NCBI GenBank assembly: GCA_944325945.1
Contig: CALVBW010000030.1
Span: 54,299 to 118,298, forward strand
Direction: 5' to 3'
Origin: Candidatus Gastranaerophilales bacterium
Lineage (GTDB): Bacteria; Cyanobacteriota; Vampirovibrionia; Gastranaerophilales; Gastranaerophilaceae
Length of the DNA stretch: 64,000 nucleotides
The notes under the pieces are model-generated. The model searched no databases. It was given only the letters and a program-made list of their open reading frames with translations, and had not been told where the DNA came from. Below are positions 1 through 8,736 of this stretch, piece by piece. The translations under genes were made by a program, and so were the position numbers. Within the stretch, counting starts at the first letter, position 1. The number at the start of each line of letters is the position of its first letter.

Positions 1-633
1 TTTATTGTGGGTATCGGTATTATGTTTGCCCAAATTTGTACAGGCATAAATACAATAATTTATTATGCTCCTACTATTTTTAAAATAGCAGGATTTGATT
101 CAAATTTGAATGCAATCTATGCAACAACGGGTATTGGCGTTGTAAACTTTTTAATGACGGTTGTCGCAATATTTTTTACGGACAGACTCGGCAGAAAACC
201 TTTATTATATTTCGGTTTGACAGGGGTCATGCTGAGTTTGTTGGCTCTTGGATGTGCTTTTCAATTTGAACAAATTTTGGGCGCAAATTTAAAATGGGTT
301 GCTGTCGGAAGTTTAGTTTCTTATATTGTATGTTTTGCGTTTAGTCTGGGACCTGTGGGCTGGGTTCTTGTATCAGAAGTATTCCCGCTTAAAATAAGAG
401 GTTTGGCAATGAGTATTTGTACTGTTTCAAATTTTGCCTTTAATTTCTTTGTTGTCGGGAGTTTTCCGATTTTGATTAACAGGCTTGGCGGCGCAATAAC
501 TTTCTGGGGTTTTGCTGCCGTATCATTCCTTTGCATATTGTTTGTATTCTTCTTTGTTCCTGAGACAAAGGGTATTTCTCTGGAACAAATAGAATCCAAC
601 TGGCTTAAAGGTGTTAATCCGCGTGATTTTTAA
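1..633 (+). CDS. MFS sugar transporter, C-terminal part (5' end outside window)
   Basis: The reading frame is open from the first base of the window, so the gene starts upstream and only about 210 C-terminal residues are seen. They hold several hydrophobic membrane segments, the MFS loop motif DRLGRKPLLYFG, and the family ending VPETKGISLEQIE. The PETKG motif marks the sugar-porter branch of the major facilitator superfamily, which moves hexoses or related solutes across the inner membrane, usually with protons. The substrate cannot be told from this part. It converges on the nitroreductase gene, leaving three bases between the stops. Confidence 0.85.
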   Translation, partial: FIVGIGIMFAQICTGINTIIYYAPTIFKIAGFDSNLNAIYATTGIGVVNFLMTVVAIFFTDRLGRKPLLYFGLTGVMLSLLALGCAFQFEQILGANLKWVAVGSLVSYIVCFAFSLGPVGWVLVSEVFPLKIRGLAMSICTVSNFAFNFFVVGSFPILINRLGGAITFWGFAAVSFLCILFVFFFVPETKGISLEQIESNWLKGVNPRDF

Positions 634-636
634 TTG

Positions 637-1518
637 CTATTGAGCATTATAGAAAAATCTTTTAACCTTTTCGACAAAAGACATTTCACGGTTGCCTTTT
701 TTAACTGAAACCATGGTAAACGGTTCAGGCTGCGGTGCTCTGTGGTATGTTATGTCTTTCGGCCCGAAAAGCATTACATAAGATAATTTGTGCGTGTCCG
801 GAATTTCAAGCTGTTTGCAAAGCTCCGGCATGAATCTTAAAACACCGTATGCAAGCCCGCACCAGCACGTTGCGACCCCTAAACTCTGAGCATAAAGTTC
901 AAAATAACTTAATGCAATAACAGGATCAATATCTTTGCACGGGGCATCAACAGGTGACGATACAACAACCATGTGCGGTGCTCCGCGAAATATTACGTCA
1001 TCCCCTCTTAATATAGCATTTTTATACCTTGCAAATTTCTTTAATGCTCCGTTGAGTCCGGGTTTTGATATTATGTCAACAAGTTTTTTATTTGTATATT
1101 CTCTGAAATCATTCATAACGTCAACATCATCAATGAAAGAAAAGTGTAACTTATGGTTATTTACCCCTGTCGGAACCCAGTTGAGCATATTTTTTAATTT
1201 TTCCATAACTTCTGGCGGTAAATTTTCGGATTTGTAGCGTCTGTAACTGCGTCTGTTTTTAATCAAATTAAGAATTTCATCAGGATTGTATTGTTGAACA
1301 GCGTCAGATTCTTCGGGATTTTTACCGAAAATGGATAAAGCGCCCGTCGGACAAACTGTCAGACAATGCTGGCAGCCTATACATCTTTTTTCTCCGTTTT
1401 CGGCAATTTTTGGAATTTTATTTTCATCAAATTCCAATACCTTTGATAAGCAGTCATTAATACATTGCCCGCAATGAGTACATTTGTCTTCATCTATTTT
1501 TAAATTCATGTTTCTCAT
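637..1518 (-). CDS. Ferredoxin-nitroreductase fusion protein
   Basis: The N-terminus (about residues 8-65) carries two 4Fe-4S ferredoxin motifs, CTHCGQCINDC and CIGCQHCLTVCP. A nitroreductase-type flavin domain follows from about residue 85, starting NRRSYRRYKSENLP. Proteins of this layout are cytoplasmic FMN enzymes fed electrons through their own iron-sulfur clusters; the true substrate is unknown. The start is supported by AAAAAGGAG just upstream of the ATG. It lies 51 bases downstream of the emrB gene on the same strand and could be read through from that drug-responsive operon, but it has its own strong ribosome site. Confidence 0.85.
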   Translation of the reverse strand: MRNMNLKIDEDKCTHCGQCINDCLSKVLEFDENKIPKIAENGEKRCIGCQHCLTVCPTGALSIFGKNPEESDAVQQYNPDEILNLIKNRRSYRRYKSENLPPEVMEKLKNMLNWVPTGVNNHKLHFSFIDDVDVMNDFREYTNKKLVDIISKPGLNGALKKFARYKNAILRGDDVIFRGAPHMVVVSSPVDAPCKDIDPVIALSYFELYAQSLGVATCWCGLAYGVLRFMPELCKQLEIPDTHKLSYVMLFGPKDITYHRAPQPEPFTMVSVKKGNREMSFVEKVKRFFYNAQ

Positions 1519-1569
1519 AATAAACTCCTTTTTCTCAAATTATAAAAGTTAAATGAATTTAATGCAAGA

Positions 1570-3120
1570 TTAACTTTCTCTGCGGCTTTTAATATTTACT
1601 TTTAACGCAAAAGCATACGGAATTAAGATAAATGCGAGTAATGCAAAAAGTTCAAACACATCAACAAAAGCCATTAATCTTGACTGCTGTACAAGTTGTT
1701 TGTAGAAAAAGCCGTTTGCTTTGTGTTGTGCAAAAACGCTTGACGCTGATGACATAAATGTATTAACCATAGCCGCAAACTTATGCTGGAATGTAAGGTT
1801 AAAATTTGACAGATGCCTTACAAGATAAACCTGATGCATCTGGGAATGTCTTGCAACAAGTGTTGAGGACATTGAAATTACAAACGCTGTCGCAACACAT
1901 TTGCATAAGCTGTGTAAACTTGCACCGTTGGACAATTCGGATTTCGGCAACGTCCCGAGAACTAATGATGACACAGGAATGAATACAAGAATTACCCCAA
2001 TCCCCATAATAATATTCGGTATTGCTACATAAGTGAATGAAACCGATAAATTCAAATTCATAAACATTATTGTTGATAATCCCAAAAAGAAGAATCCTGA
2101 TGAGATTAAAAATCTGTTATCTACAACATTCATCAAAGGTCCGATTATAAGAAGCATTATAACACAGGAAATTACACGCGGAGCAAGAGAAAAACCGCTA
2201 AGCATTGCAGTATAACCCATCATGTTTTGTAAGAATTGCGGCAGCAAAAGAATTGTAACGTAAATAATGACATTAACGGACGAACCTAAAAGCGTTCCGA
2301 TAAAGAAATTTTTATCTTTGAAAATTCTTAAATTTATTAAAGCATGCTTGCATTCAAGTTCCCAAACAATAAAAAATGCCATTGCGCAGGCTGAAATTCC
2401 GGCAAGCCATGAAATCCATGCGCAGTCAAACCAGTTGTACTGCTGACCCTTGTCAAGCACAACCTGCATTGTTAAAAGCCATATCACAAGTGATATCATG
2501 CCCGGGAAATCTATTTTTTCGATTTTTTTTCTTATTTCCAACTCAGGAATATTACAATGCACCAGAATTACCGAAATTACGCCTATCGGTATATTAATAT
2601 AATAAATCCACTGCCATGCGGAATTATCCACAATAAACCCGCCGAATGACGGTCCTAAAATTGAAAAAACCATAACCGCAAGTCCGAATAATGACATTGC
2701 AAGTCCTCTTTTTTCAAAAGGAAAACTCTCAAGTAAAATCGCCTGTGAAATAGGCATCATCGGACCTCCGCCTATCCCTTGAATCAAACGCCCCAAAACC
2801 ATAAAATTCAAATTCGGCGCAACCGCGCAAATTAATGAACCGACCGTAAAAATGGAGATAAAGACTTTTAAAAAGTTTTTACGTCCCATAAGATTTTCAA
2901 GCCAACCCGTCATCAAAATAAGACAGGCATTTGCTATCATATATGATGTAATAACCCAGTTAGCTTCATCAATAGTTGAGCCGAAATATCCTGCAATATG
3001 GGGGATTGCAACGTTTGTGGCAGATGTTGCAAGCATTGCAAATGCAGTCGGCACAAGAATTGAAATTGAGATGAGCCACAAAGGGGCTTTTTGGGGTGTT
3101 TTTATTACTTCATCGGTCAT
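1570..3120 (-). CDS. emrB: DHA2-family MFS multidrug transporter (EmrB-like)
   Basis: This 516-residue integral membrane protein has the usual DHA2 length and about 14 hydrophobic segments. The N-terminal region reads VAIPHIAGYFGSTIDEANWV, then GRLIQGIGGGPMMP (motif C-like, typical of drug exporters). It should act with the adjacent EmrA adaptor and the divergent TolC-like channel to export hydrophobic toxins across both membranes. Only two bases separate it from emrA, so the two are translationally linked. Compared with the two EmrB proteins at 29.6-32.8 kb it is the more divergent one. Confidence 0.9.
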   Translation of the reverse strand: MTDEVIKTPQKAPLWLISISILVPTAFAMLATSATNVAIPHIAGYFGSTIDEANWVITSYMIANACLILMTGWLENLMGRKNFLKVFISIFTVGSLICAVAPNLNFMVLGRLIQGIGGGPMMPISQAILLESFPFEKRGLAMSLFGLAVMVFSILGPSFGGFIVDNSAWQWIYYINIPIGVISVILVHCNIPELEIRKKIEKIDFPGMISLVIWLLTMQVVLDKGQQYNWFDCAWISWLAGISACAMAFFIVWELECKHALINLRIFKDKNFFIGTLLGSSVNVIIYVTILLLPQFLQNMMGYTAMLSGFSLAPRVISCVIMLLIIGPLMNVVDNRFLISSGFFFLGLSTIMFMNLNLSVSFTYVAIPNIIMGIGVILVFIPVSSLVLGTLPKSELSNGASLHSLCKCVATAFVISMSSTLVARHSQMHQVYLVRHLSNFNLTFQHKFAAMVNTFMSSASSVFAQHKANGFFYKQLVQQSRLMAFVDVFELFALLAFILIPYAFALKVNIKSRRES

Positions 3121-3122
3121 TG

Positions 3123-4112
3123 TTATTTAACTTTTACCTCCGGAACAACTGACATGCCAGGAACAATATTGTATTTTGAAATGTCCTCGGTGAATACAAT
3201 TTTAACGGGAACTCTTTGAACAATTTTTACATAACTTCCCACAGCATTTTCAGGCGGAAAAAGACTTGCTTTTGCACCGCTTGCTCTTTGAATACTGTCA
3301 ACTTTTCCCTGAAATTTTTTGCCTCTGTAGGTATCAACTTTAATTTCAACAGGTTGTCCCGGTTTCATATTTGCAAGTTGAGTTTCTTTAAAGTTTGCAA
3401 CAACCCACATTTTTTCGGGAACAATTGCAAACATCGGCTGTGCAACCTGCACATAATTACCCTGTTCGACGGAACGATTTGTGATTAAACCTTCTTCCGG
3501 AGCGTAAATTTTCGTATAAGAAAGATTTAATTCATCCTGTTCAACTTCAGCTTCCAGTCTTTTTATGGAAGCGGAAATTTCATCATACATTGCTTTTGCG
3601 GCATTGCTATTTGTCCGCGCGGAAGTTAATTTATTTAAACTTGAATCATAATCTTGTTTGGATGCAATGCCCTTTGCGTACATTTTAGAATATCTGTCAT
3701 AATCAGCTTCCGCAAATTCCAAATCAGATAAACTTTTTGTAACCTGATTTTCCGTTTTGACAAGAGATGCCTTTGCCTCTTCAAGTTTTGCCTCAGCCTG
3801 ATGAAGTTTAACTTCATAATCCTTAGGGTCAATTTCCAACAATAAATCACCTTTTTTTACAAGCTGGTTATCATCTATTAATAATTTTAAAACAGGTCCT
3901 TCAACACGCGGTGCAATTGATACTATATGACCTTCCACAAAAGCATCGTCGGTTGATTGGTAAAATATTGAATGAATTGTAAAATATATACCGAATATTA
4001 AAAATATAATTGCAGTTACAGATGGTACTATAACTCTCTTCTTCATATATTCCGGTCGTGTATCAATATTTTCGTCTACAGTATTTGTTCCATGATGATC
4101 AATATTTTCCAT
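3123..4112 (-). CDS. emrA: HlyD/EmrA-family periplasmic adaptor
   Basis: The 329-residue protein has one N-terminal membrane segment (about residues 27-47) followed by the adaptor motif QSTDDAFVEGHIVSIAPRVEG, and a biotinyl-lipoyl half-domain (KKGDLLLEIDPKDYEVKL). A charged alpha-helical hairpin spans about residues 100-190, then the second lipoyl half and a beta-barrel (NYVQVAQPMFAIVPEKMWVV). It bridges EmrB in the inner membrane to an outer-membrane channel. It sits between the marR regulator (15-base gap) and emrB (2-base gap) in one minus-strand operon. Confidence 0.92.
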   Translation of the reverse strand: MENIDHHGTNTVDENIDTRPEYMKKRVIVPSVTAIIFLIFGIYFTIHSIFYQSTDDAFVEGHIVSIAPRVEGPVLKLLIDDNQLVKKGDLLLEIDPKDYEVKLHQAEAKLEEAKASLVKTENQVTKSLSDLEFAEADYDRYSKMYAKGIASKQDYDSSLNKLTSARTNSNAAKAMYDEISASIKRLEAEVEQDELNLSYTKIYAPEEGLITNRSVEQGNYVQVAQPMFAIVPEKMWVVANFKETQLANMKPGQPVEIKVDTYRGKKFQGKVDSIQRASGAKASLFPPENAVGSYVKIVQRVPVKIVFTEDISKYNIVPGMSVVPEVKVK

Positions 4113-4127
4113 TTTATCTCTCCATTA

Positions 4128-4583
4128 CTAAATTTGTAAGCTAACTTTATCTTTCATGTTGTCAAGCATTTGTCCCAAAATCGCAAGACATTTTTCTAAA
4201 TCTTCAACTGCTATATTTTTTGTAACAATTTTTCTGATTTCAACGGATACAGGATGAATTTTTTCCCGTAATTCCCGTCCCTTTTCCGTTACAACTATTT
4301 TATTAATTTGTCTGCCGTTTGAATCATTTATACGTTTTACAAGTCCTTTTTGCTCAAGAATATTAATTAATCTGCTCACGTTAGGTCTGTCTTTATATGT
4401 AAGTTCGGATATTTGTCTTTGATATAATTCGCCATGTTCATACAAAAGCGACAATATCAAATATTGTTCCGGTGTTATGTCAAAACCTTTTTCCGCAAAT
4501 GTCTGCAATGAAAGTCCGCGTGATAATACTCCGGTTGCGACAAGCATTGCTCCTACTCTTTTTCGTAAGGGGTTATTTTTCAT
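4128..4583 (-). CDS. MarR-family transcriptional regulator
   Basis: This 151-residue winged-helix protein has the pattern YLILSLLYEHGELYQRQISE, then a recognition helix DRPNVSRLINILEQKGLVKR, then a wing and the C-terminal dimer helix. Members usually repress efflux operons and are released by phenolic or drug ligands. It is the first gene of the emrA-emrB operon and is divergent from a TolC-like gene. The 80-base gap between them holds a long perfect palindrome (4614-4645) that should be its operator, so autorepression and control of both directions are likely. Confidence 0.9.
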   Translation of the reverse strand: MKNNPLRKRVGAMLVATGVLSRGLSLQTFAEKGFDITPEQYLILSLLYEHGELYQRQISELTYKDRPNVSRLINILEQKGLVKRINDSNGRQINKIVVTEKGRELREKIHPVSVEIRKIVTKNIAVEDLEKCLAILGQMLDNMKDKVSLQI

Positions 4584-4613
4584 GATTTACTTTTTTATTT
4601 CTTTGTTATAAAA

Positions 4614-4645
4614 TTTTCTTGTGTTATAATCATAACACAAGAAAA
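4614..4645. promoter_or_regulatory. Palindromic operator and promoter between marR and tolC-like genes
   Basis: Fourteen-base perfect inverted arms (TTTTCTTGTGTTAT at 4614-4627 and its complement at 4632-4645) flank a four-base centre. The plus-strand -10 element TATAAT (4625-4630) lies inside it, and TTGTTA at 4603-4608 sits 16 bases upstream as a -35. A repressor bound here would block the promoter of the outer-membrane channel gene and probably marR itself. That MarR is the binder is inference from position. Confidence 0.75.
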
Positions 4646-4663
4646 AAATAATGGAAGAGGAAT

Positions 4664-6061
4664 ATGAAGAAATTTTTAATTATACTATTAACCCTGACTA
4701 TTGTTATGCCTGCGGCATGTGCAAAACAGTCAAAAGCCGAAATTAAACATGAAGAAAATAAAATTCATTATTTGAATTTGTCGTGGTGGGAAAAATATCA
4801 AGATCCTATTTTGATAAATAATTTAAAAAAACTTTATGAAGTCAATTACGATTTAAAAAATGCCGAACTAAAAGTTAAAGAAAATGAAAAATTGGTTAAA
4901 ATTCAATTTGCAAATGAACTTCCTATGCTGACATTTGACGGATCCTTAGGCAGACAATTCAGATCCTCAAACCAGCAATTCGGTGATATGTTAATTCCTA
5001 GTTTTGCCCAGTATAACTATCAATTGCCGCTGACTATGGCTTATGAAATTGATATCTGGGGCGAAAACAGACTTAAAACAAAAAGTGTACAGGAACAGCT
5101 TGCAATTATAAAGCAGGCAGAACGCGCAACATATATTACTCTGACATCTGATTTTACGGCAGATTATTTTAATCTTATAAAAACAGACAAATTTTTACAA
5201 ATACAAGATGAACTTGTAAAATTACAAGAAGATATTGTGAAAAAAACTTTGAGCAAATATGATACGGGTCTATGCACAATTAATGAAGTTCTTGCAGAAC
5301 AAAAACTCCTTACACAATTAAAAGAAGAAAAAAATAATTTAATAGAAAAACAGGAGGTTTTGACAAACGGTTTAAGGGTTTATCTTTCAATGAAAGAAGG
5401 CGAGCCTGAAAGAGCAAAGTATGAAAGCATACACTTATTAACAGGAATACCAATGGAATATGACACAACGGTTATTGAAAACAGACCTGATTATTTGCAG
5501 GAAGAGGCAAATATTAAACGTCTCGGATTTGATGTCAGAATTGCCAGAAAAGAACTTTTGCCTAAATTTGTAATATTCGGTCAAATCGGTTTGAACGCAT
5601 ATCATCTGGATACTTTGTTTAACAGTTATTCGCAATTATTTAATGCGGGGATTTTGCCTTCATTTGATTTGTTTGCCGGCGGAAGAAAAATGGCGCTTTT
5701 AAAGTTGAGAAAATTTCAGTATGAAGAAGCCTTAAACAGTTATCAAAAAACCATATTAGAGTCTATAAAAGAAATTAATCTCGGGCTTATGGGCTACAAA
5801 ACAGCTATGAAAAATTATGATGAAACAAATGACCGATTAAAAATACAGGATAAAATTTATCAGCTTATGGAGGATAAAAGACAAATCGGCGCAGCATCGG
5901 ATATTGATGTTTTATATAGCAAAGAGGCTCACCTTTTAATGGAAAAAGAAGAAATCTCTAATAAAATTAATTATTTAATATCCACAATATCACTTTACAA
6001 ATCAGTCGGCGGAGTTGATTTGTATTCAATCAATACTACAGTTCAAAAAGAAGATATTTAA
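4664..6061 (+). CDS. TolC/NodT-like outer-membrane efflux channel
   Basis: The 465-residue protein begins with a signal peptide ending at a possible lipobox (MPAAC, Cys about residue 19), as in NodT-type lipoproteins. The rest is the two-repeat OMF fold, with long amphipathic helices and strand motifs such as NELPMLTFDGSLGR, the mid-protein repeat boundary at ENRPDYLQEEANIKRLGFDVRIARKELLPKF, and GILPSFDLFAGGRK. It is the exit duct for the divergent EmrAB pump. A GGAAGAGGAA ribosome site precedes the ATG. It is paralogous to the channel at 34.4 kb. Confidence 0.88.
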   Translation: MKKFLIILLTLTIVMPAACAKQSKAEIKHEENKIHYLNLSWWEKYQDPILINNLKKLYEVNYDLKNAELKVKENEKLVKIQFANELPMLTFDGSLGRQFRSSNQQFGDMLIPSFAQYNYQLPLTMAYEIDIWGENRLKTKSVQEQLAIIKQAERATYITLTSDFTADYFNLIKTDKFLQIQDELVKLQEDIVKKTLSKYDTGLCTINEVLAEQKLLTQLKEEKNNLIEKQEVLTNGLRVYLSMKEGEPERAKYESIHLLTGIPMEYDTTVIENRPDYLQEEANIKRLGFDVRIARKELLPKFVIFGQIGLNAYHLDTLFNSYSQLFNAGILPSFDLFAGGRKMALLKLRKFQYEEALNSYQKTILESIKEINLGLMGYKTAMKNYDETNDRLKIQDKIYQLMEDKRQIGAASDIDVLYSKEAHLLMEKEEISNKINYLISTISLYKSVGGVDLYSINTTVQKEDI

Positions 6062-6135
6062 CTGTAAAGAAAATATAAAAATCCGTCAGTAATTTAAGAA
6101 TTATATGATATTATATAATTGAAAGGAGATATGTT

Positions 6136-6336
6136 ATGTACAGTGTTTATACTGAAAAAAATCATTCAAGTCTTACAAAAACATTAATCGGTGAATTCAA
6201 AGATTACGATGAAGCAATGGACTGTGCTGAAAATGCAGTTGAAGGAAAACCGGAATTAAGATATATAGTTGAAGAAACAGACGGACATTTTAACAGTTAC
6301 GGCGAATTAGTCACCACTGTTGTTGCCGAAAGTTAA
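6136..6336 (+). CDS. Small conserved-looking hypothetical protein (66 aa)
   Basis: A strong ribosome site (AAAGGAGAT) precedes the ATG and the small acidic protein reads as a compact alpha-beta domain with no membrane segment or signal. I do not recognise the family. It lies 14 bases before the degenerate M48 gene and may head that operon. The Shine-Dalgarno site and coding-like composition support it as a real gene. Confidence 0.65.
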   Translation: MYSVYTEKNHSSLTKTLIGEFKDYDEAMDCAENAVEGKPELRYIVEETDGHFNSYGELVTTVVAES

Positions 6337-6350
6337 TTTTAAAGGAAAGT

Positions 6351-7106
6351 ATGAAAAAGATTTTATTTTTATTTATTGCTGTAATATTTTTCGCAGGCAG
6401 TACTTTTGCTGCAGAAAATTATATTGATGAAAATATTACACCCGAGGATTTTGCGGTTCAACAAGAGACACCAAAAGATGAAACTATTATTCATCAGAAA
6501 ACTATTCAGGAACAAATTAACAATATTGCATTCAAATTACTAAATGCAAACAAAATAGATAAAAGAATTGTATTTGTGTATGACGAAACCGCAAAAAAAT
6601 CTTTGTTAAAATCAATTGAAGACGTTACAAAAAGGCAAATTGTATTATACAAAGATGACATCCAATTTATAGCAAACGATGACGAACTTGCAGGATTTCT
6701 GGCAAGAGGGATTTCAATGGCGTTGAAATCATACGGCGGCATGTGCAACGGAAGTTTAACCTCTGTTCAGGTAAAACTTGCACCTAAAATTTATGAAATA
6801 TATGCTGATAAAAGAGCTGTAGATTTTATGGTTAAAGCAGGATATGATCCGATAGGTCTTATAACTTATATAAATAAAGCATTTCCGCAAAAAAGATTTG
6901 ATATGTTTTCCAATACAAACTTAACCTCAAAAAGACTCGCCATAATTTATGAATATATTTATACAAAATATCCGTATTTCCTTGAAAATAATAAATATTT
7001 TGAAACAGACAGCTACCAAAATTTCCTTTTAACGTCAAGATACAATAGAAAATTACTTGAACACAAAATAAAAAATAACTTGCATGAGGAATTAAAATAT
7101 GAATAA
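6351..7106 (+). CDS. Exported degenerate M48-like (pseudo-peptidase) protein
   Basis: A cleavable signal peptide (MKKILFLFIAVIFFAGSTFAA) is followed by a domain resembling the M48 metallopeptidase core of periplasmic BepA/LoiP-type proteins. DDELAGFLARGISMAL (about residues 105-120) aligns with the family's ELA-x-LAHE-xxH helix, but the HExxH zinc site is replaced by RGISM. The later motif EIYADKRAVDFMVKAGYDP (about 149-167) keeps the family ExxAD...AGYDP pattern. Catalysis by the standard mechanism is therefore unlikely; it may act as a binding or chaperone protein. It overlaps the next gene by eight bases. Confidence 0.7.
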   Translation: MKKILFLFIAVIFFAGSTFAAENYIDENITPEDFAVQQETPKDETIIHQKTIQEQINNIAFKLLNANKIDKRIVFVYDETAKKSLLKSIEDVTKRQIVLYKDDIQFIANDDELAGFLARGISMALKSYGGMCNGSLTSVQVKLAPKIYEIYADKRAVDFMVKAGYDPIGLITYINKAFPQKRFDMFSNTNLTSKRLAIIYEYIYTKYPYFLENNKYFETDSYQNFLLTSRYNRKLLEHKIKNNLHEELKYE

Positions 7107-7665
7107 AATTTTAATACTTATGTTTAGTATATTAATTGGCACATCTGCTTTCGGAGAACTTATAACAGATGAATTTGTCGATGCAACTCTGAAGGGCAAA
7201 AATTTTGAAAAACCGGAAACTCATTTGAAATATAACTATATCGGCACAGAAAGAATTCCCGTAAGCCTACGTATAACTAAAAAAATTTCATCCGAAACAA
7301 AAGTCTCCGAAGGACAGGATGTAACCTTTAAGGTTCGATCAGATGTTTATTATAAAGATAAAATAATTTTTGAGAAGGGGACAATTGTACCGGCAAAGAT
7401 AGAAACCATAATAAGAAGCGGAATGAACGGCATTCCGGCAAGTATAATTGTCGGTAATTTTGAAGTTGAAAATATTCCGAAAGGTCAAATTTCAGATAGT
7501 TTTGAAATTAGAGGACAGGACAGAAGCCTCTGGGTTTATCCGTTAAAATGGGCATTGACAATTTTGCCGCCTACAGGTTCCCTGACTAATTTTATAAAAG
7601 GCGGGCATGCAAAACTTAAAGAAAACAAAACAATACAAATTTATTATTACCCCGAATGGATTTAG
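7099..7665 (+). CDS. Exported hypothetical protein, beta-rich
   Basis: The 188-residue protein has a signal peptide (MNKILILMFSILIGTSAFG) and a predicted beta-strand-rich body without membrane spans beyond a weak hydrophobic stretch (LKWALTILPPTGSLTNFIKGG). The middle (DVTFKVRSDVYYKDKIIFEK, then GTIVPAKIETI) looks like a beta-barrel domain in which a property is made costly or inert; no function is claimed. It overlaps the M48-like gene upstream and the DUF4186 gene downstream, so the three genes form one operon. Confidence 0.65.
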   Translation: MNKILILMFSILIGTSAFGELITDEFVDATLKGKNFEKPETHLKYNYIGTERIPVSLRITKKISSETKVSEGQDVTFKVRSDVYYKDKIIFEKGTIVPAKIETIIRSGMNGIPASIIVGNFEVENIPKGQISDSFEIRGQDRSLWVYPLKWALTILPPTGSLTNFIKGGHAKLKENKTIQIYYYPEWI

Positions 7666-8009
7666 ATATGGACGATATATTTGAACGGCTTGCAAAATCT
7701 GATTTCCGCAGCAGATTTAAACTTAAAGACAAAGATAAATTGTATATTAAAGAAAAAGGACTTGAAACAATCAGACGTCATGCCGGAGATTTTATCGCTA
7801 AAAGAATTGCACCTGCCATAATCCCGAATGACGGTAAACAAACGCCCATGAAGGGACATCCTGTTTTTATAGCACAGCATGCAACAGCCTGCTGCTGTAG
7901 AAAATGTATTAATAAATGGCATAAAATTCCTTATGACAGGGCACTTTCCGAAAAAGAACAAAAGTATCTTGTGAATATTATTATGCAATGGATTGAAAGA
8001 CAAATGTAA
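7656..8009 (+). CDS. DUF4186 family protein
   Basis: This is recognisable as the short DUF4186 family from the block GLETIRRHAGDFIAKR, the stretch NDGKQTPMKGHPVFIAQHAT, and the cysteine pair CCCRKCINKWHKIP. The conserved Cys and His residues suggest metal or cofactor binding, but the family has no known function. The listed ATG overlaps the previous stop by ten bases; a second in-frame ATG at 7668 (MDDIFERLAK) just after the upstream stop is an equally plausible start. Confidence 0.85.
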   Translation: MDLDMDDIFERLAKSDFRSRFKLKDKDKLYIKEKGLETIRRHAGDFIAKRIAPAIIPNDGKQTPMKGHPVFIAQHATACCCRKCINKWHKIPYDRALSEKEQKYLVNIIMQWIERQM

Positions 8010-8085
8010 ATTGTAACAGAATGTCTACAGATTTTACAAAACCAATTTTTTTATAATAAAATTAGAATAAGGGATAAATAATATT

Positions 8086-8736
8086 ATGAAAAAAATAATT
8101 TCTGCAAAAGAAGCTGCAAATATGATAAATGACGGTGCCTCAATTATGGTCGGCGGATTTTTAAGCTGCGGCACGCCTGACAGAATTATTGATGAGCTTG
8201 TAAAATTGAATGTTTCAAATCTCACAATGATTTGTAATGATACATCAACCCCGGGAAATGACAGAGGCAAACTTATTGAAAATAAACAGGTTAAAAAAGT
8301 TATAGCATCCCATATAGGCACAAACCCTGAAACAGGCAGGCAGATGCATGACGGAGAAATTGAAGTGGAACTTGTTCCAATGGGGACATTGATTGAAAAA
8401 ATAAGAGCAAAAGGCACGGGTCTTGGCGGAGTTTTAACTCCTACCGGTGTCGGAACGATTATTGAACAAAATAAAGAAACAATGACAATTGACGGGAAAA
8501 AATATATTTTTGAAAAACCCCTGGGGGCTGATTTTGCGTTAATTTACGGTACAAAAGTAGACAAATACGGCAATGTATCATTTTTCGGAACAACGCGCAA
8601 CCATAATACGATAATGGCAACTGCAGCAGAAACAGTAATTGTTCAGGCTGATGAACTTGTAGATTGCTTAGATCCTAATGAAGTTGTAATCCCGGGACTT
8701 TTTATAGATTATGTTGTTGTAAACGAGGAGAATTAA
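8086..8736 (+). CDS. atoD: 3-oxoacid/acetate CoA-transferase subunit A
   Basis: The 216-residue protein has the class I CoA-transferase alpha-subunit hallmarks: ISAKEAANMINDGASIMVGGF near the N-terminus, the CoA-binding loop around GGFLSCGTPDRII, and GTGLGGVLTPTGVGT mid-protein. With subunit B it moves CoA between short-chain acyl-CoA (acetoacetyl-, butyryl- or acetyl-CoA) and carboxylic acids in the cytoplasm. In a fermentative gut organism this would serve short-chain fatty acid metabolism. The exact substrate cannot be read from sequence. The subunit B gene follows with no spacer. Confidence 0.9.
   Translation: MKKIISAKEAANMINDGASIMVGGFLSCGTPDRIIDELVKLNVSNLTMICNDTSTPGNDRGKLIENKQVKKVIASHIGTNPETGRQMHDGEIEVELVPMGTLIEKIRAKGTGLGGVLTPTGVGTIIEQNKETMTIDGKKYIFEKPLGADFALIYGTKVDKYGNVSFFGTTRNHNTIMATAAETVIVQADELVDCLDPNEVVIPGLFIDYVVVNEEN

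Noticed and set aside
8034..8417. Minus-strand 127-codon frame opposite the CoA-transferase A gene
   Set aside because: It is the antisense shadow of a clear conserved gene, with no ribosome site or recognisable domain.
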